Of a stretch of DNA of 64,000 nucleotides, positions 24,894-34,258 are shown piece by piece; within the stretch, counting starts at the first letter, position 1, and the number at the start of each line of letters is the position of its first letter. The notes under the pieces are model-generated. The model made no database searches, was not told the DNA's origin, and saw only the letters and a list, made by a program, of their open reading frames with translations. Location of the stretch: positions 248,001-312,000 of the forward strand of contig NZ_BLIN01000007.1 in NCBI RefSeq assembly GCF_009811555.1, given 5' to 3'. Origin of the DNA: Streptomyces caniferus (GTDB taxonomy: Bacteria > Actinomycetota > Actinomycetes > Streptomycetales > Streptomycetaceae). The position numbers and the translations under genes were made by a program.

Positions 24894-26020
24894 CCACCCC
24901 GGGGCTTCCCCGCTACACCGGCGACGCGAGCCCGTACGCCGGCGGGGACCCCTACGCCGACTACCGCACCCCCGGCCCCGCCGGCTTCCCCTTCACCCAC
25001 CTCCCCGACCTCGCCGACCGGCGGCTGGGCGCGGGCGTGCTCGCCGCCAACGACGAGTTCTTCGCCGAGCGGGAGAACCTGCTGCGCCCCGGGCCCGCCC
25101 ACTTCGACCCCGAGGCCTTCGGTCACAAGGGCAAGACCATGGACGGCTGGGAGACCCGCAGACGGCGCGGCGCCGACGGGGCGCACCCGTTCCCGGCGGA
25201 CGAGGACCACGACTGGGCGCTGATCCGGCTCGGCGCGCCCGGCGTGGTCCATGGCATCATCGTCGACACCGCCCACTTCCGCGGCAACCACCCGCAGTCC
25301 GTCAGCATCCAGGGGGCCTGCGTCGAGGGCTCGCCGTCGCCGGACGAACTCCTCGCCGACGACGTGCCCTGGACCACCCTCGTACCGCGCACCACCATCG
25401 GCGGGCACGCCGCCAACGGCTTCCTCGTCGACGCCGCCCGCCGCTTCACCCACCTGCGCCTCAACCAGCACCCCGACGGCGGCGTGGCCCGCCTGCGCGT
25501 CCACGGCGAGGTGGCCCCCGCGCCCGACTGGCTGGCCGCGCTGGGCACCTTCGACGTCGTCGCGCTGGAGAACGGCGGCCGGGTCGAGGACGCCTCGGAC
25601 CGCTTCTACTCCTCGCCCGCCCACACCATCCAGCCGGGCCGCCCCCGCACGATGGGCGAAGGCTGGGAGACCCGGCGCCGGCGCGGCACCGGCAACGACT
25701 GGGTCCGCTACCGCCTCACCGCACAGTCCGTGATCCGCGCGGTGGAGGTCGACACCGGCTGTCTCAAGGGCAACTCCGCAGGCTGGGCGGCCCTGTACGG
25801 ACGCGACGGCGAGGGTGGCGACTGGGCCGAACTGCTGCCGCGCACCCGCCTGCAGCCCGACACCGTCCACCGCTTCCGGCCGGCCGGCGCACCGCCCGTC
25901 ACCCATGTCCGGCTCGACATCTTCCCGGACGGCGGCATCGCCCGGCTGCGGCTGCACGGCTCCCTCACCGCGGAGGGCGCGCGCCGGCTCGCCGCCCGTC
26001 ATGAGGAGCTGAACGGCTGA
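24890..26020 (+). CDS. alc: Allantoicase
   Basis: A 376-residue protein made of two homologous beta-sandwich halves, visible as the repeated [18 protein letters not shown] and [17 protein letters not shown], each followed by a VxxVDTxxxxGN motif ([32 protein letters not shown]) and [22 protein letters not shown]. It splits allantoate into ureidoglycolate and urea. It starts inside the allantoinase stop and ends the ureide operon; no ureidoglycolate lyase or urease lies nearby. Confidence 0.95.
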   Translation: MTTPGLPRYTGDASPYAGGDPYADYRTPGPAGFPFTHLPDLADRRLGAGVLAANDEFFAERENLLRPGPAHFDPEAFGHKGKTMDGWETRRRRGADGAHPFPADEDHDWALIRLGAPGVVHGIIVDTAHFRGNHPQSVSIQGACVEGSPSPDELLADDVPWTTLVPRTTIGGHAANGFLVDAARRFTHLRLNQHPDGGVARLRVHGEVAPAPDWLAALGTFDVVALENGGRVEDASDRFYSSPAHTIQPGRPRTMGEGWETRRRRGTGNDWVRYRLTAQSVIRAVEVDTGCLKGNSAGWAALYGRDGEGGDWAELLPRTRLQPDTVHRFRPAGAPPVTHVRLDIFPDGGIARLRLHGSLTAEGARRLAARHEELNG

Positions 26021-26159
26021 CCCACGCCGGGCACGGAGCACGGTCCGGTGCCGAGGACCGCGACACCGGGTCGGTGACCGCGTGACCGGAGCGGGCGGGG
26101 GCGGCGCGGGCGACCGCCGCACCGCACCGGATCAGGTCGCCGGCCCACCGCCCACCGGC

Positions 26160-26840
26160 TCAGTCGGCGACCGAGTTCCAGAACATGAGCTCGTACGCCT
26201 GGAGCAGGCGCCCGTAGCGGTGCGCGAGGGCCGGTTCCGCCTGGCCGGTGTCGAGGCCGTGCTGCACCGCCGCGCGCGCCCTCTCGTCGACGTCGGGTGC
26301 CGGCCCGGCGAAGAAGCCGAAGAACCCGCAGGCCTCCTCCGGGAAGGCGTAGTGGTCCCGCATCGCCGCCTCGACGATCGCGCAATAGCCGCCCCACGCC
26401 GCGAAGTTGGCGGTCAGCGCGATCGCCACATCGGCCGGCTCGCCGCCGAGGGCGAGCCGGGCCGCATACGAGGGGTACGCCTGGCAGCCGGGGCGCGGCC
26501 GGTACTCCGCGATCTCCCGCTCGCTCAGCTCACAGGCGTCCGCCAGCCCGGCCAGCTGCTTCATGGCCAGCGCCTCACCCTGGGCGAGCAGGTCGAAGAA
26601 GTCGGCCACGGGCGGATCGCCGTCCGCCCGCCGCGCCAGGTGCTGGAAGCTGAGCCGGTCGGAGCTGATCACATGATGCTGTTCGAGGGCGAGGGTGGCG
26701 AACACGGAGCGCGGCGCCGCGCCCGCCTCGATCCGCGCGACCAGCCGGTTGGCGTCGGTGTCCGGGGCGAGGGAGCGGACCGCGTCATCGAGCACGGCGG
26801 CCGCGGTCGGACGAGGGGCATCGGGCGCAGGACGGGCCAT
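26160..26840 (-). CDS. TenA/PqqC-like haem-oxygenase-fold protein
   Basis: A 226-residue all-helical protein with FATLALEQHHVISSDRLSFQ, YPSYAARLALGGEPADVAIA, LTANFAAWGGYCAIVEAAMR and a C-terminal LAHRYGRLLQAYELMFWNSV. The pattern resembles TenA/thiaminase II and related uncharacterised proteins, though the TenA active-site Cys (usually in a YxxCxxY context) is not evident; a Cys does occur in LADACELSEREIAEY. Convergent with allantoicase. A role in thiamine or nitrogen salvage is possible but not shown. Confidence 0.55.
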   Translation of the reverse strand: MARPAPDAPRPTAAAVLDDAVRSLAPDTDANRLVARIEAGAAPRSVFATLALEQHHVISSDRLSFQHLARRADGDPPVADFFDLLAQGEALAMKQLAGLADACELSEREIAEYRPRPGCQAYPSYAARLALGGEPADVAIALTANFAAWGGYCAIVEAAMRDHYAFPEEACGFFGFFAGPAPDVDERARAAVQHGLDTGQAEPALAHRYGRLLQAYELMFWNSVAD

Positions 26841-26966
26841 GAAATCGGTCTCCTCCGGGGCGAGGGCGGCGGCCAGAGCCTCAGAGTAGGACGCACGGCG
26901 CGGACCGAGGGCCCGATGGCGCGGCCCGTCGGGAAATGGCTGTTCCCTTCAGCCCCTTGGCCCCCC

Positions 26967-29654
26967 TCAGCCCAGAATCACCTCATTGACCTCGGGCGCC
27001 GCCGCCCCGGACCGCCAGGCCAGGCGCACGCCGTCGACCGCGCCGCCGCCCGCCGTGAGCCGCGTATAGGCCCCGGACAGCGTGCCGAGCGTGCGCCAGG
27101 CACCGCCCGTACGGACCTCGACCGTCGCCGCCCCGGCGGGTGCGCCCCGCGGCCGCAGGACGGTGACGGACCGTGCCGCGCGGGGCGCGTCGGGGGTGAA
27201 CTCCAGCGCCTCACCGGACTGCGCCGCCCGCGCCGCCTGATAGACGGTCGCCGGGTCCCCGTCCCCCGCCGCCCGCAGCGCGCTGCCCGGCGCCGCGGGC
27301 GGACCACCGGCCACCGTGGCCGCATCGGCCCCGGCCACCGCGAACTCCCGCACCACCAGCCAGGTGTCCTGGGCCGCGGTGGCCCGTGCGCGGACGTACC
27401 GGGCCCTGGTCCCGGCCGGCGGCTCGGCGCTGACCTCGGCCTTCCCGTCGAACGCGGCGAGCCGGTGCCAGTTCCGGTGATCCGACGAGTACTCCAGGAC
27501 ACCGTGCCGCAGATAGTCGTCCGGGCTGCCGCTCTTGCCCATCGCCAGCCGTACGGTGCCCAGCGGACGCTCCGCATGCAGATCCAGCTCCACGAAGGAG
27601 CCGGCCTTGGGCGCCGCGCCGCTCCAGAAGTAGGTGGCGTCATCACCGTCGGTCATCCGGGACACCGCGTGGCCCTGGTAGACCGACAGATCCGTCGCCC
27701 CCTTCGGACGGCCGACGACGCCCAGCGCCTCGTCATGTGCGGCCACCGCGTCCTCGACGAAGGCGTCCAGCACCCCGTCCGCCACCAGCACCGGAACCCT
27801 CTTCCCCGACATGTCGACGTACACGAACGACGTGGCGGTGCGCACCAGCTCCGGTATCCGCTGCCGCAGTTGCCAGGCCTTCGCGCCGTCGCCCGCCCTG
27901 GTCGCCTCGATCAGCCGAAGGGCGGTGCGGGCCGCGACGCCCCAGGCGCGGGTCGCGTCCAGCCAGGGGCCGCTGTCCTCGACGAACCCCCGGTCGGGGA
28001 GCCGGTCCCGCAGCACCGACGGGGCGTCCTGCAGGTTCCGCAGCACCCCGTCCAGCCGTTGCGCGTCCCCGTCCTTGCCGAACCGCTCGATGGCATCGGA
28101 CAGTTCGGGTGCCTGCCGCGGATTGAGCGAGGAGGAGTAGTGGGCATCGGCGAAGGCGCGCAGCGCCCGTGCCGTCCGCGCGTCGCCGCCGGCCAGCTCG
28201 GCGATCGCCGCGCCCCATGAGGCATGGGCGTCGTACGCGGTGTCGTTCCACGCGTAGTCGGCCACCGTGTACAGCGCGAGCTTGGACGCGGCAGGCTGGA
28301 TCATCGGGTTCGCGGTGATCCCCGCCAGCTGTTCCGGCAGCCCCTTCTCGCGGCCGTTGAACGGACCGAGCAGCAGCCGGTTGGTCACATAGTCGTTGAC
28401 CGGGTAGTTGTCCCACGTCAGGATCCGGTGCCCGAACACCTCCCGGGCCCGCTGCGCCTGGGCGACGGTCATCGTCGGGGCGATCACCCCCACACCGGTC
28501 CACTCGACCAGCACGTTCTTGTCCAGCCGGCCGGCCAGCGCCGCCTTGTACGGCGACGGCTTCACGTCGTAGTACTCGGTGGGCACCATCTGCAGCGGTT
28601 CGGCGCCCGGATGCGTGGCGACGAACTCCTGTTGGACGCGATTGAGCAGATGGGCCTGCGCCGCCCCCGCCGCCCCGCCGCCGGTCCCGAAGGCCTCCTT
28701 GTCCGCCGCGCAGTTCCAGTCCGTATAGCTGATGTCGTCCAGCGGCACCGCGAAGGTCCGCAGACCGATGTCCCACAGCGTCTGGAACTTGGCGGTCAGC
28801 GCCTTGAGGTCCGCATCGGAGCTGTAGCAGACGGACAGCCCGGGGGAGAGGGCGTAGGTGAACTCCACATGCCGCTCGTGCGCCCGGCCCACCAGCTCCT
28901 CGAGCTGCGCGAGCCGGTCCGCGGGGTAGGGGTCACGCCACTTCTCCCGCAAGTAGGGGTCGTCCTTGGGCGAGTACACATAGATGTTCATCTTGTGCGC
29001 GCCGTAGAAGTCGAGCTGGTCGAGCCGGGCCCCGTGCGACCAGGGGGTGCCGTAGAACCCCTCGATGACACCGCGCAACGGGGTGGCCGGCCAGTCCCGT
29101 ACGACGGTGCCCCGCACCTGGCCGCCGGGCCGCTCCCGGTGGGGCAGCAGCTGCCGCAGCGACTGCGCGGCGTAGTACGTACCGGTGGCGTCCTTGCCGG
29201 ACAACGCGATCCGGCCCTCGCCGACGGCCAGCGCATAGCCCTCCGCGGGCAGTCCGCCGCCGTCGCGCGTCCCCAGCGCCTCCAGGGCCCGCGCCGCGCC
29301 CGCACCGTCCACATACACCGTCAACTGCCCGTCGCCCGGCGCCCGCCCGGCCCGTACCACCCGGTCCGCACCGGCGTCCGCGAGCGACTTCTCGACGACG
29401 GCCAGCGCCGGGGCATCGGCGTCGGGACCGGCGACGACGGTCACGGAGGGGGTGATGGTGACCCGGTCGGACCGGTCGTGGACGGACCGGGGCGTGGGGG
29501 AGAGGGAGCGGGATGCGGCCATGCCGGGGCTGTGCCGGGGGGTGTCGTGCCCCGCCTTTCCGCCGGAGCCGGGCGGTCCCGCCATGCCCGTCAGAGGGAG
29601 CACGGCCAGGGTCGTGGCCAACGCCGTGGCCGCCGCGGTGCGCGTACGGTGCAT
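26967..29654 (-). CDS. Secreted beta-N-acetylglucosaminidase, GH84, with CBM32-like module
   Basis: An 895-residue exported protein. The signal peptide (ATALATTLAVLPLTGMAG) is followed by a GH20b-like N-terminal domain (about 60-185), a GH84 catalytic barrel with GVIEGFYGTPWSHGARLDQL and the catalytic Asp pair FAVPLDDISY (Asp306-Asp307), then DNYPVNDYV, a helical region, and an F5/8-type carbohydrate-binding module (FVELDLHAERPLGTVRL ... YLRHGVLEYSSDHRNWH). It resembles bacterial O-GlcNAcase/hyaluronidase NagJ and would act on extracellular GlcNAc glycans. The ATG MHRTRT starts the signal peptide. Confidence 0.92.
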   Translation of the reverse strand: MHRTRTAAATALATTLAVLPLTGMAGPPGSGGKAGHDTPRHSPGMAASRSLSPTPRSVHDRSDRVTITPSVTVVAGPDADAPALAVVEKSLADAGADRVVRAGRAPGDGQLTVYVDGAGAARALEALGTRDGGGLPAEGYALAVGEGRIALSGKDATGTYYAAQSLRQLLPHRERPGGQVRGTVVRDWPATPLRGVIEGFYGTPWSHGARLDQLDFYGAHKMNIYVYSPKDDPYLREKWRDPYPADRLAQLEELVGRAHERHVEFTYALSPGLSVCYSSDADLKALTAKFQTLWDIGLRTFAVPLDDISYTDWNCAADKEAFGTGGGAAGAAQAHLLNRVQQEFVATHPGAEPLQMVPTEYYDVKPSPYKAALAGRLDKNVLVEWTGVGVIAPTMTVAQAQRAREVFGHRILTWDNYPVNDYVTNRLLLGPFNGREKGLPEQLAGITANPMIQPAASKLALYTVADYAWNDTAYDAHASWGAAIAELAGGDARTARALRAFADAHYSSSLNPRQAPELSDAIERFGKDGDAQRLDGVLRNLQDAPSVLRDRLPDRGFVEDSGPWLDATRAWGVAARTALRLIEATRAGDGAKAWQLRQRIPELVRTATSFVYVDMSGKRVPVLVADGVLDAFVEDAVAAHDEALGVVGRPKGATDLSVYQGHAVSRMTDGDDATYFWSGAAPKAGSFVELDLHAERPLGTVRLAMGKSGSPDDYLRHGVLEYSSDHRNWHRLAAFDGKAEVSAEPPAGTRARYVRARATAAQDTWLVVREFAVAGADAATVAGGPPAAPGSALRAAGDGDPATVYQAARAAQSGEALEFTPDAPRAARSVTVLRPRGAPAGAATVEVRTGGAWRTLGTLSGAYTRLTAGGGAVDGVRLAWRSGAAAPEVNEVILG

Positions 29655-29799
29655 CCTTCGGTCCTCCTCGGTGCAGCGAGGTGCGGGGACGAGAGGCGTG
29701 CGAGCCTTCGCGCCAGCAGGCTTCACCTGCCCGCGGCACCGGGGCAATGGACTTTCGCACCGAAGGGATGGACGTTGGTACCGGCCGTCTCCCGCGGCG

Positions 29800-29991
29800 T
29801 CAGCGCGTCTTGGCGACGAACACCAGGAAGCTCAGGAACGCCAACAGCACATGCGTCGCCACGACATAGATGAACACCCGCACATAGAGCCCGCGCGGCG
29901 GCTTGTCCTCCTTGTACGTCCGGGCGGCGGACCCCGCCCCGGGCAGTGGCCCCGTCGACGGGGGAGTGGCAGGAGTGATCTGATCAGGCAC
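29800..29991 (-). CDS. Small single-pass membrane protein (DUF6126-like)
   Basis: A 63-residue protein: a Pro-rich N terminus, a basic stretch (YKEDKPPRGLYVR), then a TM helix VFIYVVATHVLLAFLSFLVF and AKTR at the end. A GTG start follows AAGGACC. It lies 36 nt after the XRE-cupin regulator in the same operon, an arrangement I recall as common in Streptomyces. Perhaps an accessory of the divergent permease; the function is unknown. Confidence 0.65.
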   Translation of the reverse strand: MPDQITPATPPSTGPLPGAGSAARTYKEDKPPRGLYVRVFIYVVATHVLLAFLSFLVFVAKTR

Positions 29992-30027
29992 GACGTACGG
30001 TCCTTCCGTCGAGAAGGGCGCGCGGGC

Positions 30028-30654
30028 TCACAGCCCGCGGCGCCTGGCGTCGTCGCCGAGGCACAGCTCGGCGGCCCCGCTCTGCAGCAGCGTGTGGACG
30101 AACAGCAGCACCACCCCGCCCGGTGACGCGGAGGCGATCCGGTGCGGGGTCAGCGAGTCGAAGTGCGCGGAGTCGCCCGGGTCGAGTACGTGCACCGCCG
30201 CGCCGAGCGTCAGCCGCAGCCGCCCCTCCAGGACGTACAGCCACTCCTCGCCCGGATGCACCCGCACCAGATCGCCCTGGGCCCGCTGCGGCACGTGGAC
30301 CCGCAGCGCCTGCATCGCCCGCCCGGCGCCGCCCACGGTCCAGTACGTCCAGCCGCCGGCCTCCGACGGCTCGGCACGGCCCGCGCGCACGATCGGGTCC
30401 CGCTCCGGAGCCGTCTCGCCGAGCAGGTCGGATACCGTGGTGCCGTACGTACGGGCCAGCGCCAGCAGCATCGGCAACGACGGCTGGCGCTGATTGGTCT
30501 CCAGCCGCGACAGGTGCGCGGGAGAGAGTCCCACCAGCCGGGCCGCGGTCTCCAGCGTGAGACCACTGCGCCGGCGCAGGTCACGAAGGCGCGGCGCGAC
30601 GGTGGACAGGTCCCCCGGCGGAGCGCCGGCGGGCTCGTCGGGGAGCTCGGTCAT
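30028..30654 (-). CDS. XRE-cupin transcriptional regulator
   Basis: A 208-residue protein. An N-terminal HTH_3 domain (residues about 20-80: RLRDLRRRSGLTLETAARLV, SPAHLSRLETNQRQPSLPML) is fused to a C-terminal cupin (VHPGEEWLYVLEGRLRLTLG, LDPGDSAHFDSLTPHRI). Relatives such as PuuR sense small amines or amino acids. The ATG is preceded 7 nt upstream by a TTATAC -10 box and has no usable ribosome site, so the message is probably leaderless. A 29-bp perfect palindrome overlaps the promoter, suggesting autorepression and control of the divergent permease. Confidence 0.9.
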   Translation of the reverse strand: MTELPDEPAGAPPGDLSTVAPRLRDLRRRSGLTLETAARLVGLSPAHLSRLETNQRQPSLPMLLALARTYGTTVSDLLGETAPERDPIVRAGRAEPSEAGGWTYWTVGGAGRAMQALRVHVPQRAQGDLVRVHPGEEWLYVLEGRLRLTLGAAVHVLDPGDSAHFDSLTPHRIASASPGGVVLLFVHTLLQSGAAELCLGDDARRRGL

Positions 30655-30661
30655 ATCCCCG

Positions 30662-30706
30662 GTATAACGACCCTTCACCTCTCGGGCAAAAGATTTGCCC
30701 GAGAGG
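30662..30706 (-). promoter_or_regulatory. Leaderless promoter and 29-bp palindromic operator
   Basis: CCTCTCGGGCAAA (30678-30690) and TTTGCCCGAGAGG (30694-30706) form a perfect 13-bp inverted repeat around AGA. On the minus strand TTATAC (30662-30667) lies downstream of it and ends 7 nt before the regulator's ATG. The repeat covers the -35 position. The divergent permease begins 207 nt away. Confidence 0.8.
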
Positions 30707-30912
30707 CAAAATCCGCTGAACCTTTCGGCCGGTGAGGGCCGCTGCCGGGGCTGTCGCGGCCCGACCAGGGGAAATGCGCCTTCAGTGCGTAACGGAGTTT
30801 TCACCATCAGTACAGGAAAAGTCCGAATAGCGGGCGTTCACCTCTTGCGCACGCACGTCTCTTCACACTCGTGGGGCTCACCGCACGTCTCAATTAGTGA
30901 ACAGGCACGACC

Positions 30913-32325
30913 ATGAGTCGGACATCCACCCGGTCCCCCGAGGGCACCCCGCAGACCGCGCAGCACGACGAGTCCGTGTTGTCGCACGGCCTCAAACAGC
31001 GCCATCTGTCGATGATCGCGCTCGGCGGGGTCATCGGCGCGGGGCTCTTCGTAGGCTCCGGCGTCGGCATCGCTGCGGCCGGACCGGCCATCGTCCTCCT
31101 TTTCGCCGGCACCGGCGCGCTGGTCATGCTGATCATGCGGATGCTCGGCGAGATGTCCGCGGCCCGGCCCTCCACCGGCTCGTTCTCGGTGCACGCCGAG
31201 GAGGAACTCGGCTCCTGGGCAGGGGCCACCTCGGGCTGGATGTACTGGCTGATGCTCTGTGCCGGTGTGGCCGCCGAGGCCACCGCGGCGGGCACGATCA
31301 TGCACAGCTGGGTGCCGTTCGTCCCCGCCTACGGCTGGGTGGCGGTCTTCATGGTGTTCTTCTGCGCCAGCAACCTGACCGCGGTCAAGAACTTCGGCGA
31401 GTTCGAGTTCTGGTTCTCCGCCGTCAAGGTCACCGCGATCGTCGCCTTCCTGGTGCTGGGCGTGCTCGGCATCCTCGGGGTGTTCGGCGACGCACCCGGC
31501 ACCAGCCATCTCACCGGCCACGGCGGCTTCTTCCCGACCGGCGCCGCCGGACTCGCCGCCGGGCTGCTGACGACCATTTCCGGTTTCGCCGGTCTGGAGA
31601 CCGTCACCATCGCGGCGGCGGAGTCCGACCACCCGAGCCGGAACGTGGCCCGTGCCGTCCGCACCGCCGTCTGGCGCATCGCCGTCTTCTACATCGGCTC
31701 CATGGCCGTGGTCGTCACCCTGGTGCCGTGGAACAACCCGAAGGTCGCCACGGACGGCCCGTACGTCACCGTCCTCGACCGGCTCGGCATCCCCGGGGCC
31801 GGCACGATCATGCAGATCGTGGTGCTGGTGGCACTGCTCTCCGCGATGAACGCCAACATCTACGGCTCGTCGCGCATGGCGTACTCCCTCGTGGGCCGGG
31901 GGCAGGGGCCGCGCTTCCTGGCCAGGGTCACCCGCGGCGTGCCCGCCGCGGCCGTGGTGGCGTCCTGCCTGTTCGGCTTCGCCGCCGTGATCGCCGGGAT
32001 CGTCTGGCCGACCACGGTGTTCGCCTGGCTGCTGAACATCGCGGGCTGCTCGGTGCTGGTCGTGTGGACCATCGTCTGCCTCACCCAGCTGAGGATGCGC
32101 CGCCGTCTGGAGCGCGAGACGCCCGACCTGCTCCTGGTGCGGATGTGGGCCTTCCCCTATCTGACCTGGCTGGCGCTCGCCGCCATCTTCGGTGTCTTCG
32201 CCGTCATGGCCGGCAGCTCCGACGGCCGGCAGCAACTCCTCGGCACGGCCGTCGTGGCGGCGGCGCTGGCGGGTGCCGGCCATCTCAAGCAGCGCCGCGA
32301 CCGGCGGGCCGCCGCGGAGGCCTGA
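30913..32325 (+). CDS. APC-family amino acid permease (GabP/AnsP-like)
   Basis: A 470-residue permease with 12 TM segments. It has the amino-acid-permease motif LSMIALGGVIGAGLFVGSGV, the LMLGEM-type segment MLIMRMLGEMSAARPSTGSF, GFAGLETVTIAAAESDHPSR and LLSAMNANIYGSSRMAYSL. It resembles GABA, proline or aromatic amino acid importers. There is no strong ribosome site; the ATG was chosen by family alignment. It is divergent from the XRE-cupin regulator, whose cupin may sense the substrate or a breakdown product. It ends at a strong terminator. Confidence 0.88.
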   Translation: MSRTSTRSPEGTPQTAQHDESVLSHGLKQRHLSMIALGGVIGAGLFVGSGVGIAAAGPAIVLLFAGTGALVMLIMRMLGEMSAARPSTGSFSVHAEEELGSWAGATSGWMYWLMLCAGVAAEATAAGTIMHSWVPFVPAYGWVAVFMVFFCASNLTAVKNFGEFEFWFSAVKVTAIVAFLVLGVLGILGVFGDAPGTSHLTGHGGFFPTGAAGLAAGLLTTISGFAGLETVTIAAAESDHPSRNVARAVRTAVWRIAVFYIGSMAVVVTLVPWNNPKVATDGPYVTVLDRLGIPGAGTIMQIVVLVALLSAMNANIYGSSRMAYSLVGRGQGPRFLARVTRGVPAAAVVASCLFGFAAVIAGIVWPTTVFAWLLNIAGCSVLVVWTIVCLTQLRMRRRLERETPDLLLVRMWAFPYLTWLALAAIFGVFAVMAGSSDGRQQLLGTAVVAAALAGAGHLKQRRDRRAAAEA

Positions 32326-32336
32326 GGCCGTATCAC

Positions 32337-32383
32337 CGAGCCGCCGGTGTCAAGACGTCCGGGACGTCGGCACCGGCGGCTCG
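32337..32383 (+). terminator. Terminator after the permease
   Basis: CGAGCCGCCGGTG (32337-32349) pairs perfectly with CACCGGCGGCTCG (32371-32383) across a 21-nt loop that can form an inner GACGTCC/GGGACGTC helix. Between it and the RNase promoter (32384-32562) nothing else is seen. Confidence 0.8.
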
Positions 32384-32562
32384 GACGTTTCTGCCGGGGA
32401 CGTCATCGCCCGGTGGCCGAGCGGGTCTTGTGCCGGCCCACTCCGCGTCGGCCGGCGGCCAACGGTAAAAACATCGGCGGGACGTGCGCGCAATTTGGGG
32501 CCGATTGGGGCAGTTGGGGCCCGTGAGGTTGTGAACTCCCGGAAAACTTCCGCCCGTTGGCA

Positions 32563-32592
32563 TTGACAGGATCATGTCTACGCGCGTCATTC
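32563..32592 (+). promoter_or_regulatory. RNase promoter, probably leaderless
   Basis: A consensus -35 TTGACA (32563-32568) and a weaker -10-like TCATTC (32587-32592) 18 nt apart; the hexamer ends 7 nt before the RNase ATG. Confidence 0.5.
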
Positions 32593-32599
32593 TGGTGGT

Positions 32600-33049
32600 A
32601 TGAGAATCCCCCCACGGATCACCAGGTTCGGCGCCGCCGGCGCCCTCGCTTCGGCCCTTCTCATCGGCGGGACCGCGGTCTCCGCCACGCCTGCCGTCGC
32701 CACGACCCCCACGGCCACCTCGTACGCCGCGTCGGCGCACGTCGCGTCCGTGCACGTCCAGGACGTCGGCAAGGTCTGCTACTCCAAGCTGCCCTCGCAG
32801 GCCCACGACACCCTCGATCTGATCGCGAAGGGCGGGCCCTACCCGTACCCCAAGGACGGGACGGTCTTCGACAACCGGGAGAACATCCTCCCGTCCCAGA
32901 GCTCGGACTACTACCACGAGTTCACCGTTGTCACGCCGGGCTCGCCCGACCGCGGTGCGCGACGCATCGTCACCGGCGAGAAGAAGGAAGAGGACTACTA
33001 CACCGCCGACCACTACAAGACGTTCGACCTCGTCGACCGCGGCTGCTGA
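32600..33049 (+). CDS. Secreted guanyl-specific ribonuclease (RNase Sa family)
   Basis: A 149-residue precursor with a signal peptide (ALASALLIGGTAVSATPAVA) and a mature domain very close to RNase Sa. Catalytic residues by alignment with memory are Glu107 (YYHEFTV), Arg118 and Arg122 (PDRGARRI) and His138 (ADHYKTF); Cys60 and Cys149 give the single disulfide. It cleaves RNA 3' of guanine outside the cell. No barstar-like inhibitor gene is adjacent, as usual for this family. Confidence 0.95.
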   Translation: MRIPPRITRFGAAGALASALLIGGTAVSATPAVATTPTATSYAASAHVASVHVQDVGKVCYSKLPSQAHDTLDLIAKGGPYPYPKDGTVFDNRENILPSQSSDYYHEFTVVTPGSPDRGARRIVTGEKKEEDYYTADHYKTFDLVDRGC

Positions 33050-33131
33050 CGCCTCTCGGGAGAAGTTGAGCAGCGGACCAACAACGGAACAGCGGAGCGG
33101 CGGGCCCGGTCAGGGTCCGTCGCTCCCACCC

Positions 33132-33167
33132 GCGGCGGCCGGGGTGCATTCGCACCCCGGCCGCCGC
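33132..33167 (+). terminator. Terminator after the RNase
   Basis: GCGGCGGCCGGGGTGC (33132-33147) and GCACCCCGGCCGCCGC (33152-33167) form a perfect 16-bp stem with an ATTC tetraloop. The rest of 33168-33446 is leader of the aldolase gene; an in-frame ATG at 33341 (MCGRLP) is less likely than the GTG at 33447. Confidence 0.85.
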
Positions 33168-33446
33168 CGTGCCGTGCGCCGGTGCTGCGCGCCCATCGCG
33201 TGCGCCCCCTTTGACCTCCCTCTTCTTCCCATTCTTGGCAGAAGGGGCGCACGGGGCGCACCCCCGAGAGAGGATTGTCGGTGGTTCCCGGTAGCGTTTC
33301 GGCAGAAACGAGGAGCGGGCGGGCATCGGCGGAAAAAGACCATGTGCGGTCGGCTGCCGCGGCACGCCCCGGAAAGTGCCGTATCCACCGTCCGACATGG
33401 TGAGCCGGCATGGAGCGTTGGAGACAAGGAAGGACGGCGAACTGCC

Positions 33447-34115
33447 GTGTATCGCTGGGAGATCACCCGGGCCGCACTGGCGCAGCGGGTTTTCGCCATC
33501 GTCCGCAGCCGGACCTATGACGAGGCGAGCGCCACGGCCGACACCCTGTTGTCCGCGGGCATCACCAGCCTGGAGATATCCCTCACCACCCCCTTCGCCC
33601 TGGAGGCGGTGACGACACTCACCCGCGAGCTCGGTGACGACGCCATCATCGGCGCGGGCACGGTCCTCGACGCGATGTCGGCCCGGATGGCGGTCGACGC
33701 GGGCGCCCGCTACCTCGTCTCGCCGAGCCTGGACGCCGAGGTCATCCGAACCGGCCACCGCTACGGCATCCCGGTCTTCCCCGGGGTGTCCACGCCGACC
33801 GAGATGGTCCGCGCGCTCGAACTCGGCGCGGACGCGGTCAAGCTGTTCCCCGCCTCGGCGTACGACCCGGCCTGGCTGGCGGAGGTCCGTGCCTCCCTGC
33901 CGCAGGTGCCGGTGCTGCCGACGGGCGGGGTGACGGTCGACAGCGCGCCGGAGTGGATCGCGGCGGGCGCGGTCGCCGTCGGCATGGGAACGGCGCTCTC
34001 CGAGGGCGACCGTGACACCGTTGCCAAGCGCGCCGCCGACCTCCTCAACCGCCTGGACGAAGCCGCCCCCGACCGCCCGACGACCCGGGGCACCGCGGAC
34101 CTCTACGAGGACTGA
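33447..34115 (+). CDS. eda: KDPG/KHG aldolase
   Basis: A 222-residue class I aldolase. It has the catalytic Glu region TSLEISLTTPFALEAV, GAGTVLDAMSARMAVDAGAR, the Schiff-base Lys in ELGADAVKLFPASAY and VLPTGGVTVDSAPEWIAAGA. It cleaves 2-keto-3-deoxy-6-phosphogluconate or 4-hydroxy-2-oxoglutarate. The GTG at 33447 follows AAGGAAGGA and gives the usual family N terminus (YRWEITRAALAQRVFAIVR). It stands alone, with no 2-keto-3-deoxygluconate kinase next to it. Confidence 0.9.
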   Translation: MYRWEITRAALAQRVFAIVRSRTYDEASATADTLLSAGITSLEISLTTPFALEAVTTLTRELGDDAIIGAGTVLDAMSARMAVDAGARYLVSPSLDAEVIRTGHRYGIPVFPGVSTPTEMVRALELGADAVKLFPASAYDPAWLAEVRASLPQVPVLPTGGVTVDSAPEWIAAGAVAVGMGTALSEGDRDTVAKRAADLLNRLDEAAPDRPTTRGTADLYED

Positions 34116-34258
34116 CGGCCCCTCGGCCCGCCGCCGCTCCGGCCCCTCCGGCCGTCCCGGTAGCCGGTCAAGGGGTTCACCCGCACCGCGGGCTCTGCCA
34201 CCCTGAGCGCTTCGATCATGCGATCGCGCCGCCGCGTCCAGGAGTCACAGGAGCCCCC

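Noticed and set aside
33341..33446. In-frame ATG (MCGRLP) upstream of the KDPG aldolase, like the start of SRAP proteins
   Set aside because: The following residues do not match SRAP proteins, and the GTG at 33447 gives the normal aldolase N terminus with a good ribosome site.
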